DNA of 37,213 nucleotides from a virus, in IMG/VR virus record IMGVR_UViG_3300048780_000041, positions 1 through 37,213 of that record; one strand, 5' to 3'. The notes under the pieces are model-generated. The model searched no databases, had not been told where the DNA came from, and saw nothing but the letters and a program-made list of their open reading frames with translations. The translations under genes were made by a program, and so were the position numbers. This document shows positions 24,865 through 31,146 of this stretch, piece by piece (position 1 is the stretch's first letter; each line of letters starts with the position of its first letter).

Positions 24865-25784
24865 TATTTCAGTCCCGTTAGTACCCGATAGTTGACGGTG
24901 AGAATTGCCGAACCAGCAGTTCCGCCCGCGAATGTCTGTGTCGCGTTCGAGTAGGTGATTGCCTGGTTCAGAATGTTGGCTGACGCTGTGACAGCCAAAG
25001 CACCCGCAACCTTGATTGCTTGATTGGCTGCGAACGATGTGAAGACCGTCGTGGCAATCGTCGCCGATGCCGGATAGGTCAGCGCGGTCCCGTAGGAAAG
25101 TTGAGCCGCGCCGCCGCTGGTGAACGCCGCCGAACCATACTGAAGATCAAGCACCGCGTCAATCACATCAATCAGGTTGCCAGCACCGGGGGCCGGAATA
25201 ATCTGAATCGGCGTGGTATAGGCGTTCTGGAGTTGCGAGAGCGTAAGCGCAACCTGAACAGTTTGAACCGGAGCTGATCCGCCCGTTCGATTGTCGAGGA
25301 TGCTCACGCTGGATGGAACTGTGGCAGCGGAAAGCATGGCCTGCGTTCCACCCTGAGTGACCCATGTCGCATCCAGAAGAACAGTTCCGCCGCCCTTGAG
25401 GCTGGCGTAATTGATCGCTTCCTGCAAGCCAACCGTGCCGCTCGATACGCGGTCGCCGGGGGCGTGCGCGTAAGTCCATGTGGTAGCCGATACTGTGGCT
25501 GTCGGACCATAGAGGTTTGACTGCACATTGGTTGAAACAGCAGAGGGAGTCTGCGTGTCCGCGCCGAGCGCATTAACGATGGTAACAGGCGCATTCACGT
25601 TGAACGGAGTGACTACCGTTCCATCTGCGCAAGTGAAAAAGCCGTTCTGCACGGTCAGCGTTCCCGCGCTCGAAGCCGCGTTTGACCCAGCGCAAACCAC
25701 AAGAGGATCAGGATTCTCTGTGTCCGATCCGCCGTAGTTGAATGCCGTCGCGCGATACTGCCCTGAAAATCTGCTCAGTGCCAT
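24864..25784 (-). CDS. Capsid-associated beta-rich protein (head fibre/decoration-like)
   Basis: A 306-residue protein with AAGGAGG before ATG. The first 20 residues form a conserved-looking anchor (MALSRFSGQYRATAFNYGGS). Residues about 105-155 (AHAPGDRVSSGTVGLQEAIN, YASLKGGGTVLLDATW) match the start of pectin-lyase-like or adaptor domains in capsid-associated proteins of environmental phages. The C-terminal half is Ala/Thr/Ser-rich with alternating strands (NAYTTPIQIIPAPGAGNLID, ATIATTVFTSFAANQ), which I think forms the part that sits on the head or makes a fibre. It lies between terminase and portal, so a head role is more likely than a tail one. Confidence 0.55.
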   Translation of the reverse strand: MALSRFSGQYRATAFNYGGSDTENPDPLVVCAGSNAASSAGTLTVQNGFFTCADGTVVTPFNVNAPVTIVNALGADTQTPSAVSTNVQSNLYGPTATVSATTWTYAHAPGDRVSSGTVGLQEAINYASLKGGGTVLLDATWVTQGGTQAMLSAATVPSSVSILDNRTGGSAPVQTVQVALTLSQLQNAYTTPIQIIPAPGAGNLIDVIDAVLDLQYGSAAFTSGGAAQLSYGTALTYPASATIATTVFTSFAANQAIKVAGALAVTASANILNQAITYSNATQTFAGGTAGSAILTVNYRVLTGLK

Positions 25785-25826
25785 GGGTTCATCCTCCTTA
25801 TGGATGGTTGTTCCTACTGGTTATGG

Positions 25827-26288
25827 TTAATACAAGCCGCCGAGGCCTTCGCCTTCGCCGCTTGGTTCCTCTTCGCCTTCGTGCGATTTCTCGCCCGCTT
25901 CTTCATCGAAAAACTGGTCAAGATGGTCTTTGGCAGCTTCGATGTTTGCGGGGTCATGCTCCAGATGCTCCGGCTCTTCTCCGCCCTTGACTGAATGGGT
26001 ATGCAGTTCGTCGCCGGTGTGGTGGACCATAAAATGCTGGTGGCCCTCTTCGGCGTGAACCTTGGCCGCATGAATCAGCGCGTGCCCGTGCGTCTCATGC
26101 TCAACACGTTCGCCCTGGTGCATCGTATGGAAGGTGCCGTCGCCATGCGGGTGAATCTCCACCTGCTCACCGTTGCTGTCCTCGTGGCCCTGGTCGCCAT
26201 CCGGGTTGTACTTCTTGCCCGCAGCCTCAGAGTGCATCTGCGCTGACTCATGATTGTGGCGGAATGCGCCAGTTGCATCGGTTGGCAT
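25827..26288 (-). CDS. Histidine- and acid-rich protein
   Basis: A 153-residue protein with 23 histidines (15 percent) spread over residues 11-135, often as HxH or HH (VEIHPHGDGTFHTMHQGERV, EHETHGHALIHAAKVHAEEG, HQHFMVHH). The last 45 residues are acidic (EEPSGEGEGLGGLY). There are no cysteines. It has a good ribosome site (GGAG). The composition suggests metal binding (Ni, Zn, Cu) or a pH-sensitive surface. It resembles the short His-rich proteins that accompany some environmental phage portal genes. Function is unknown. Confidence 0.6.
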   Translation of the reverse strand: MPTDATGAFRHNHESAQMHSEAAGKKYNPDGDQGHEDSNGEQVEIHPHGDGTFHTMHQGERVEHETHGHALIHAAKVHAEEGHQHFMVHHTGDELHTHSVKGGEEPEHLEHDPANIEAAKDHLDQFFDEEAGEKSHEGEEEPSGEGEGLGGLY

Positions 26289-26297
26289 AAAATCTCC

Positions 26298-26684
26298 TTA
26301 TCCTGCTGTTTCGATTGCCCTTGCATTGTTTTCACGTACTTTTGCATCATGCGTTGCCGGACTAAAAGACGCCGACTCCGCAAACTGCCGCCGCCGCGCG
26401 ATTGGAATATAAACCGACCGCGGAGGCGTTCTTTCTGAAATAGTATCACTTTTCTCTGGAGAATCAACTTTCAAGGCTTTCAGGCGGCTGGCCTCGGTCA
26501 ATACTTCGCGGATGTGATTCAGAGAAGAGCCGATAGGAACAAGAGCGTCCCGCATATCAAAGTACCCTTGATACGATAATTCTACAGTGGTATGAATTTG
26601 CCGCAACTCTTTCCACATCAGCCACATAATGTAGCCGATCACGCCAAGCGCCACACCAAACGCCACGATTATTGCCGTTTCCAT
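26298..26684 (-). CDS. Single-span membrane protein
   Basis: A 128-residue protein with AAGGAG nine bases before ATG. It starts METAIIVAFGVALGVIGYIM followed by WLMWKEL, a membrane span at residues 3-24 with the basic side inside. The next 45 residues are a helix (IHTTVELSYQGYFDMRDALV), and the rest is polar and basic. The start overlaps the end of the large terminase gene by 16 bases. A membrane protein between terminase and head genes may anchor packaging or be a lysis or exclusion factor; nothing decides. Confidence 0.55.
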   Translation of the reverse strand: METAIIVAFGVALGVIGYIMWLMWKELRQIHTTVELSYQGYFDMRDALVPIGSSLNHIREVLTEASRLKALKVDSPEKSDTISERTPPRSVYIPIARRRQFAESASFSPATHDAKVRENNARAIETAG

Positions 26685-28231
26685 CGCACTGGACTCCTTC
26701 TCGCCGTCGCGTGTGTCTTCTTCCAGTTGTCCTCAAACCGCAATGCCCGGAGGTAAAGCGCCGAGTTGTCAGGCGCATCCTCTACCGCTCGTGCTAATTG
26801 TACATCGTGCGGCACTGCTCGCGGCTTACCAAAGATAGCATACAGCCCATATCCCGCTCCCTGTAACGGTGAATCTGTTCCGTCTTCCGACCCTTCCATC
26901 TTCTCCGGCTCGGTAGGATTTGCTTTGATAACCGGAATGATCCGCTTCAACTGCGTACACCTGTCAGATATTTGCCAACTCGGAACCTCCAGCGGATGTC
27001 CATAAGCATCCTCTCCTAACTGAATCCGTGCCTTCATCTTGCCGCGCATCAGCGTATCGCGACCCAGCTTATCCCGTGTAGATTCATGCGGATCAGGGAT
27101 ACCAGCCTTGCGCAGTACAGGGATCATGCGATTGTTTACCGAGTTCGCATTCTCTCCCATCGTCGCCGTCCGCTTTGTCGCAGCCGCGTCAAACGAGTGC
27201 GCGAAACTCTCAAACCTTGGCATCTTGCCGTCTTCTAACGCCCACTCTGCAATAATCGACGCCAAATCCTCCGGCTCTTTCTGCCGCTCAAACAGTTCAT
27301 CGTAGGTGTAGACCACGCCTTCATCATCCATGCAGTGCTTGTAGTAGCTGGCAGGGTGCGCGTATCCCCAATTCCCGCTGATCCACTGCTTCCACCACGG
27401 CTTAATCTCCAGCTTGTTGCGCGGGAAGATGTGGATCGCCTCATCGTAAACCCCGCGAAAATATCCGCCGGCTGCGCCCCATATTGCAAACTTGAGCGCG
27501 TCGCGGAATGCTTCTGGGTACGCTTCCAGATTCTTGAGGAACTTAGGATCGTTCGCGTAAACTGGATTATCTAAATAGGTTGCCTCGAAGTATGGGTAGT
27601 CTTTCGCCTCATACGCGCGCCGTTGGCTGGCGTCCATCTCTGTGCATGGGACGTGCTTTACAAACATATCTTCTACCCATACAGCGCCAATGCCGACCGG
27701 ATTGCCTGAACCCCACTTGCGCGTCTGACTGCTTACCGGGCAGCGATTCCACGCGCTAGTCGCCATCCATTGCGTGAATGTGAAGTCGCACAACTCGTCA
27801 TAGTAGATGTTGCGCCACTGGCCTTGAAACGCCCATGCATCTGACTCGTACTGCATCGACCCAAACTTGAGCGTTGCCCCGTTTGACCACGTTACCTCGC
27901 TCTTGGTTTCGTTGAACTTGCGATACAGACTGTGCGGAAACAGTTCGCGGAATCGCGTAATCACGGTTGCTTCAAGTTGCGGATACGTGCGGCGCAAAGC
28001 AAGATCGTGAACCTGGGGGCCGTCAGCGCTACTGAACTCATTCGCACCAATGAATAGCTCCATCAGCGAGCCGGTAGTCTTGCCGGGTCCAGCCGCACCA
28101 CCTAAGAACCCATACGGTGCCGGTGAGCCGTGAAAGTCTGCCTGGAATGGGTAAGGTTCGTAGCGCAGACCGCCATACTTTGACAGGTCCACGAGAAACC
28201 TGCCGGGGCCGGATGCGGGGTCAATGCGCAC
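26669..28231 (-). CDS. Terminase large subunit (packaging ATPase-nuclease)
   Basis: A 520-residue protein, GTG start with GAGG six bases upstream. It shows Walker A GGAAGPGKT (residues 44-52), Walker B IYYDE (142-146, catalytic Glu146), the coupling motif GSGNP (174-178) and the RNase H-like nuclease part beginning at WISGNWGY (283-290) and reaching SFDAAATKR (346-354). The first acidic residue of the nuclease, usually Asp in D-W-G, is Asn287 (AAT) here; Asp348 is a likely second acid. It drives DNA into the procapsid and cuts concatemers. Gene order TerS - TerL - portal - scaffold - coat is classic. Confidence 0.85.
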   Translation of the reverse strand: MRIDPASGPGRFLVDLSKYGGLRYEPYPFQADFHGSPAPYGFLGGAAGPGKTTGSLMELFIGANEFSSADGPQVHDLALRRTYPQLEATVITRFRELFPHSLYRKFNETKSEVTWSNGATLKFGSMQYESDAWAFQGQWRNIYYDELCDFTFTQWMATSAWNRCPVSSQTRKWGSGNPVGIGAVWVEDMFVKHVPCTEMDASQRRAYEAKDYPYFEATYLDNPVYANDPKFLKNLEAYPEAFRDALKFAIWGAAGGYFRGVYDEAIHIFPRNKLEIKPWWKQWISGNWGYAHPASYYKHCMDDEGVVYTYDELFERQKEPEDLASIIAEWALEDGKMPRFESFAHSFDAAATKRTATMGENANSVNNRMIPVLRKAGIPDPHESTRDKLGRDTLMRGKMKARIQLGEDAYGHPLEVPSWQISDRCTQLKRIIPVIKANPTEPEKMEGSEDGTDSPLQGAGYGLYAIFGKPRAVPHDVQLARAVEDAPDNSALYLRALRFEDNWKKTHATARRSPVRWKRQ

Positions 28232-28234
28232 TTC

Positions 28235-28618
28235 TTACCTCGCAATAATCAGGCTCCCGCTTGACGGCGCAGTGGCGAAGTATCCGCAGATGAACGGACC
28301 TGGCGTGGTGAACGTGATTGTGCTCCCGCTGGCAACCGTGACCGCTGTGTTGCTGTCCGCGTCGGTAAGGGCTTTGTAGTTCCCAGTTTGGCCGTTCGGA
28401 TACGTCGCTGTCGGCGCATCTGCCGCCGCAACGTACACGCTGGCCGCTTGATTCGTGGTGTTCGTCAGCGTCAGTTGATTGCCGGCAATCTCTGTCGTTT
28501 GGCAGATCACTACCTGCTGCGTCAGGTGGACAATCGTATCGCTGGCCGCATTGTTGACCAGCGCGTAGTTGTCTCCGGGATACAGGCCCGGAGGCTGAAT
28601 AGATGCGAAGACTGGCAT
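28235..28618 (-). CDS. Small beta-sandwich structural protein
   Basis: A 127-residue protein with GAGG seven bases before ATG. It reads as alternating short strands with Thr/Ala/Gly loops (LYPGDNYALVNNAASDTIVH, ATYPNGQTGNYKALTDADSN, GSTITFTTPGPFICGYF). It has no charge clusters, membrane segment or catalytic motif. Such proteins in phage genomes are often decoration or neck proteins. Three bases separate it from the terminase gene. I do not recognise a named family. Confidence 0.5.
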   Translation of the reverse strand: MPVFASIQPPGLYPGDNYALVNNAASDTIVHLTQQVVICQTTEIAGNQLTLTNTTNQAASVYVAAADAPTATYPNGQTGNYKALTDADSNTAVTVASGSTITFTTPGPFICGYFATAPSSGSLIIAR

Positions 28619-28622
28619 AGCG

Positions 28623-28907
28623 TTACCTCGTTTTGAGTTTACACCATTTCTGATGCCCCGCTATAGAGCCACATTCTACACAAGATGTACAGATCGTCAG
28701 TGGCTCCGTTACGCGCTTGCCTTCCAGAATCCTTGCTACTGTGCGTTTTGGCTCCGGCAATGGTTGTGGCGTATCCTCGTCAAAGCTGTCTACCAACCTG
28801 CCTGTAATCACATTAGCTCGGCTCCGGCGCTCACGACTCGCCTCAGCGTCAACCTTTGCTAACAAGTCAACAGGTATCCTGAGAGAGATTAATTTAGTAT
28901 CACACAT
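28623..28907 (-). CDS. Ribbon-helix-helix regulator with C-terminal zinc-binding motif
   Basis: A 94-residue protein. Residues 4-42 (TKLISLRIPVDLLAKVDAEA, SRERRSRANVITGRLVD) are an Arc/MetJ/CopG-type ribbon-helix-helix: the strand KLISLRIP reads operator bases, followed by two helices with the N-(V)-(I) turn. A Pro-rich linker leads to CTSCVECGSIAGHQKWCK (residues 73-90), with Cys73, Cys76, Cys79, His85 and Cys89 as possible zinc ligands. An inverted repeat lies directly upstream of its ATG. It may autoregulate and tune late transcription. The RHH part is the firm part; the zinc motif is read by eye. Confidence 0.65.
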   Translation of the reverse strand: MCDTKLISLRIPVDLLAKVDAEASRERRSRANVITGRLVDSFDEDTPQPLPEPKRTVARILEGKRVTEPLTICTSCVECGSIAGHQKWCKLKTR

Positions 28908-28914
28908 GATTACA

Positions 28915-28932
28915 GTGTAGCACAGTTTACAC
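28915..28932. promoter_or_regulatory. Inverted repeat, candidate operator for RHH regulator
   Basis: GTGTA (28,915-28,919) and TACAC (28,928-28,932) with an 8-base centre, starting eight bases upstream of the RHH gene's ATG and overlapping the last codons of the small terminase. Ribbon-helix-helix proteins commonly bind such short palindromes near their own start. Only position and symmetry support it. Confidence 0.35.
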
Positions 28933-29319
28933 CACTGGCGGACGCGGAATCGTGCTCACAATCTGTATCGCCCCACCATCCGCGCCAGTGATCGCCGTCT
29001 TGTCACCGTACTTTGCCTTCAATTTAGCCATGAGCCACTGAATATTGTGAATCTGCGCGTTCACGAATTGCCAGTTCGCCGCCGTCATGGAATCGTTTAA
29101 CTTGCTGATTCTCCAACGGTAATAATCGGCCTGATCATCTCCCGCGCGCGCGATACTCTTGGAGAAATCGTCATGTTCTTTAATCCATTTGCGCACTGTT
29201 TTGTATGAAGGAAAGTCTTTAAGTTCACATATATCAGTAAGATACTCGCCTTCTGCGATTCTGTCGCAGATCGCTTCTGCCTTTGCGTCCGTGTATTCGC
29301 TTGGCCGTCCTGCTGGCAT
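28927..29319 (-). CDS. Terminase small subunit
   Basis: A 130-residue protein with GAGGAG five bases before ATG. MPAGRPSEYTDAKAEAICDR, then IAEGEYLTDICELKDFPSYK and TVRKWIKEHDDFSKSIARAG is the helix-turn-helix start of Sf6/P22-type small terminase subunits; it binds the packaging site and feeds DNA to the large subunit. Residues 55-100 are helical and would form the oligomer ring, and the C-terminus (AIQIVSTIPRPPVV) is a short tail for TerL contact. It is the first gene of the late operon, 18 bases below the -10 of a strong promoter. Confidence 0.8.
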   Translation of the reverse strand: MPAGRPSEYTDAKAEAICDRIAEGEYLTDICELKDFPSYKTVRKWIKEHDDFSKSIARAGDDQADYYRWRISKLNDSMTAANWQFVNAQIHNIQWLMAKLKAKYGDKTAITGADGGAIQIVSTIPRPPVV

Positions 29320-29336
29320 ACTTGCTCCTCAGCGTG

Positions 29337-29366
29337 ATTATAGCGCGTTTTGGCTTTTAGTGTCAC
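29337..29366 (-). promoter_or_regulatory. Late-operon promoter
   Basis: Minus strand -35 GTGACA (29,366-29,361), 18-base spacer, -10 TATAAT (29,342-29,337): 5/6 and 6/6. RNA would start near 29,330, leaving an 11-base leader that already contains the GAGGAG ribosome site of the small terminase. This is the strongest promoter seen and probably drives the whole late operon. Confidence 0.65.
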
Positions 29367-29373
29367 AGCAGTA

Positions 29374-29394
29374 GATTGGCGAGTGATTGGCAAG
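29374..29394. repeat. Direct repeat GATTGGC(G/A)AG x2
   Basis: GATTGGCGAG at 29,374-29,383 and GATTGGCAAG at 29,385-29,394, 9 of 10 bases identical and 11 bases apart, that is one helical turn. They lie just upstream of the late promoter's -35, between the divergent operons. Adjacent GCAAGCGGTTTGC (29,390-29,402) is partly palindromic. An activator site is possible. Confidence 0.35.
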
Positions 29395-29417
29395 CGGTTT
29401 GCTAACCTAGGGAATCT

Positions 29418-29513
29418 ATGACCAAGAAAACAAAGGCAATATCAATCGCCACGCTGCGGAAGATGGCGCGGGCCGCTCTGCTACGCCTGGAAGCCCTGAA
29501 ACGCGTATCTTGA
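29418..29513 (+). CDS. Putative 31-residue basic peptide
   Basis: ATG with AGGG five bases upstream, ending in the TGA that lies inside the following promoter's TTGACA. Product: MTKKTKAISIATLRKMARAA then LLRLEALKRVS, basic and helical. No clear promoter and no coupling to a neighbour. Could be a real early peptide or chance. Confidence 0.25.
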   Translation: MTKKTKAISIATLRKMARAALLRLEALKRVS

Positions 29514-29539
29514 CAACAAAGCAGCTTTGCACATACAAT
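29510..29539 (+). promoter_or_regulatory. Early promoter 1 with palindromic operator in spacer
   Basis: -35 TTGACA (29,510-29,515), 18-base spacer, -10 TACAAT (29,534-29,539). The spacer contains the perfect palindrome CAAAGCAGCTTTG (29,517-29,529). A protein bound there would cover both promoter elements, so repression is the natural reading. The same core occurs in early promoter 2. Predicted RNA start falls on the ATG of the next gene. Confidence 0.6.
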
Positions 29540-29545
29540 CTCGAT

Positions 29546-29746
29546 ATGGATGATAAAACCGTATCGGCGGTGATGAGCTATCTGGGGCGCAAAGGCGGAC
29601 GGCCTCCTGTGATGCGCTCCTGCCCCAAGTGTGCCCGTACAGTGAGTGCTAGAGCTATGCAGTATCCCTGCCCTGCACACACATCAGCAGCGGCTAGGAG
29701 ATCACTAGAAAAGATTTTCAGCCGCGTAAACACTGGCGATGAGTGA
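29546..29746 (+). CDS. Small zinc-finger-like early protein, possibly leaderless
   Basis: 66 residues from the ATG at 29546; a TTG at 29510 lies inside the promoter and is not a start. There is no ribosome site and the predicted RNA start is the ATG itself, so translation is probably leaderless. The protein has VSAVMSYLGRKGGRPPVMR, a GRKGG motif also met in small DNA-associated bacterial proteins, followed by CPKCARTVSARAMQYPCPAH (Cys26, Cys29, Cys42, His45), a likely zinc site. Being the first early gene with an operator in its promoter, it may be a regulator. Function not known. Confidence 0.6.
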   Translation: MDDKTVSAVMSYLGRKGGRPPVMRSCPKCARTVSARAMQYPCPAHTSAAARRSLEKIFSRVNTGDE

Positions 29747-29747
29747 G

Positions 29748-29765
29748 TTATCCACAGTTTCCACA
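29748..29765 (+). promoter_or_regulatory. DnaA box pair
   Basis: TTATCCACA (29,748-29,756) is a perfect DnaA box, followed one base later by a degenerate copy in the same direction, TTTCCACA (29,758-29,765). It lies in the short gap between two early genes and ends ten bases before promoter 2. It could tie early transcription or replication initiation to host DnaA. A single perfect 9-mer can occur by chance in a window this long. Confidence 0.4.
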
Positions 29766-29775
29766 GGCAGTACTA

Positions 29776-29804
29776 TTGACATACAAAGCAGGTTTGTATA
29801 CTCT
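29776..29804 (+). promoter_or_regulatory. Early promoter 2 with palindromic operator in spacer
   Basis: -35 TTGACA (29,776-29,781) and -10 TACTCT (29,799-29,804, 17-base spacer); TATACT at 29,797-29,802 is the better hexamer but only 15 bases away. The spacer is the palindrome TACAAAGCAGGTTTGTA (29,782-29,798), arms TACAAA and TTTGTA, with the same ACAAAGCAG(C/G)TTTG core as promoter 1. It would drive the main early operon. Confidence 0.6.
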
Positions 29805-29810
29805 TACATC

Positions 29811-29849
29811 ATGCAAGTACGCAAGGTCACAGTAGAAAGGATTGTATGA
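29811..29849 (+). CDS. Putative 12-residue leader peptide
   Basis: MQVRKVTVERIV from an ATG at the predicted RNA start, with its TGA overlapping the next ATG (ATGA). It has no ribosome site and would be leaderless. It may exist only to couple translation into the following gene. Listed because position mirrors early promoter 1; weak on its own. Confidence 0.25.
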   Translation: MQVRKVTVERIV

Positions 29850-30016
29850 CAAAGATAGAATACCTTCTAAGCGTGATTGAGAGGGAATCGCATCCCGCTT
29901 ATATCGCACAACTCAACCGACTACTGGGCAAGACACCTAAAACAGTTTGGCCATCCTATGTCTGCTTTAAGGACTCTACAGGAAAGACGGCCTACGAAAG
30001 AATCGTGGAGGTCTAA
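29846..30016 (+). CDS. 56-residue early protein, unknown
   Basis: AAAGGA stands five to six bases before the ATG and the TAA overlaps the next ATG (TAATG). The product (MTKIEYLLSVIERESHPAYI, then AQLNRLLGKTPKTVWPSYVC, ending FKDSTGKTAYERIVEV) has a helical first half and a strand-rich second half with aromatic residues. It is soluble and basic to neutral. No family is recognised. As first gene of the main early operon, a host-interaction role is likely. Confidence 0.6.
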   Translation: MTKIEYLLSVIERESHPAYIAQLNRLLGKTPKTVWPSYVCFKDSTGKTAYERIVEV

Positions 30017-30204
30017 TGAAACCGAAAGGATTACCTAAACTGCTTACCGTTGAGGAAATATCTGCACGGTATAGGCATACAAACGATGACGATGAGCGTG
30101 CAAGATTGTTTGCTGTCTTGCCGTATGCGCAAGAGAATGAACGTTTGAAACTGGAATTGATGGGTTGGGAATCATACGGAAAGCCTGGGAAGGGAAAATC
30201 CTAA
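30016..30204 (+). CDS. 62-residue early protein, unknown
   Basis: Starts in a TAATG overlap with GGAGG four bases before ATG. The sequence MKPKGLPKLLTVEEISARYR, then HTNDDDERARLFAVLPYAQE and NERLKLELMGWESYGKPGKG is charged and helical: a basic start, two amphipathic helices and a Gly/Lys tail. It may be a small DNA- or RNA-polymerase-binding protein by composition, but no motif supports a specific role. The 76 bases after it hold no firm gene. Confidence 0.55.
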   Translation: MKPKGLPKLLTVEEISARYRHTNDDDERARLFAVLPYAQENERLKLELMGWESYGKPGKGKS

Positions 30205-30280
30205 CCTCCGCCGCGCGGTCCTTGCCGTAAGCTGGTATTGATGAGTACAGCGGTAATCAACCGCATAAGGAGCAGCAAAA

Positions 30281-30427
30281 ATGGAACGCTATGAAGCTCA
30301 GATCACTCTCCGCAATGCAGCGCATTACCTTGAGTCGCAGCGTTACGACACTCCGATTACCGGCATCACGCTGGACGATCTAAGCGATGCAATCGACATG
30401 CTTTATAAAGCGATGGAGGTTGCGTAA
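30281..30427 (+). CDS. 48-residue early protein, unknown
   Basis: AAGGAG lies nine bases before the ATG, and the TAA overlaps the next ATG (TAATG). Product MERYEAQITLRNAAHYLESQ, then RYDTPITGITLDDLSDAIDM and LYKAMEVA: a small acidic helical protein with the spacing of a helix - turn - helix - helix. Too short to have been called by a length cutoff, but ribosome site and overlap make it credible. Unknown function. Confidence 0.6.
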   Translation: MERYEAQITLRNAAHYLESQRYDTPITGITLDDLSDAIDMLYKAMEVA

Positions 30428-30846
30428 TGGAAGGTAGAGAGAGCTTTTCTGTAAAGCGGATCGTGATCCATGATTTTATTGATAATGGGACCGGAGCGTG
30501 TGCTTTTCCGTTTAGGCAGACCTATTGCGGATACCAGTGCAATGATGAAATTCACGGATACAAGGCTCTTCCTGCCGACTGGTTCACGGATTCAAGCCTT
30601 GAGACTTGGTTCCCGCTGACAGCACAAGAACTAGCTGAAACTAAAAGCCGCTTGTCTGCAATGCGTGAGTCGTATGAGCGCGTTTCAGAACTCGCGGAGA
30701 ACCTAACAGCAGCCCTTCGTGCTATTGCTAACGCAAACTATCGTGAATGGGAGCCAGAGCTGGCTAATCCTGCCGACTTTGTAAAGTGGGCGCAATCCAT
30801 CGCAAGGGTTACTATTGCTCCTGTTTCATCGGTGGTGAAGAAATGA
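30427..30846 (+). CDS. 139-residue early protein, unknown
   Basis: Starts in a TAATG overlap and ends in an ATGA overlap. The first 60 residues are mixed strands with Cys and aromatic residues (IVIHDFIDNGTGACAFPFRQ, TYCGYQCNDEIHGYKALPAD), possibly a small compact domain with a metal site (Cys25, Cys34, Cys38). The rest is a long helix (ELAETKSRLSAMRESYERVS). No family is recognised. Confidence 0.6.
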   Translation: MEGRESFSVKRIVIHDFIDNGTGACAFPFRQTYCGYQCNDEIHGYKALPADWFTDSSLETWFPLTAQELAETKSRLSAMRESYERVSELAENLTAALRAIANANYREWEPELANPADFVKWAQSIARVTIAPVSSVVKK

Positions 30847-31115
30847 ACCGAGAGCAAATCGAATCGCTGATAGCTAAACACCACCGCTGCAACGGAAAGA
30901 CGTGTACTTGCACTTGTGACCGCCGATTCCTTGCGAATGGCGAGATGCTTATCGGACCAGACCCTCGCGCCGGTGTGTGGTGTGCGCATTATCATGGCGA
31001 AGACTTCCCTGGAATCGGTATGAAAACGCGAGAATGGTACATGGAGAATGATCCTCAATCGCTAGTCGATTCCATCCGCGAGCACAATAGCAATGAACCA
31101 CCAACCGCATCATAA
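30843..31115 (+). CDS. 90-residue Cys-rich early protein
   Basis: Starts at the ATG at 30843 (ATGA overlap), not at the longer 30786 reading. MNREQIESLIAKHHRCNGKT, then CTCTCDRRFLANGEMLIGPD. Cys16, Cys21, Cys23 and Cys25 with the preceding His-His could bind zinc. The second half is aromatic (GVWCAHYHGEDFPGIGM, EWYMENDPQSLVDSIREHN). No known fold is recognised; a small zinc protein is the best description. Confidence 0.55.
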   Translation: MNREQIESLIAKHHRCNGKTCTCTCDRRFLANGEMLIGPDPRAGVWCAHYHGEDFPGIGMKTREWYMENDPQSLVDSIREHNSNEPPTAS

Positions 31116-31146
31116 CCGCACACATCATGCAAGGGAGGAAACAAAA

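Noticed and set aside
30241-30294. 17-codon frame starting ATGAGTACAGCG before the 48-residue gene
   Set aside because: No ribosome site and it overlaps the ribosome site and start of a better-supported gene in another frame.
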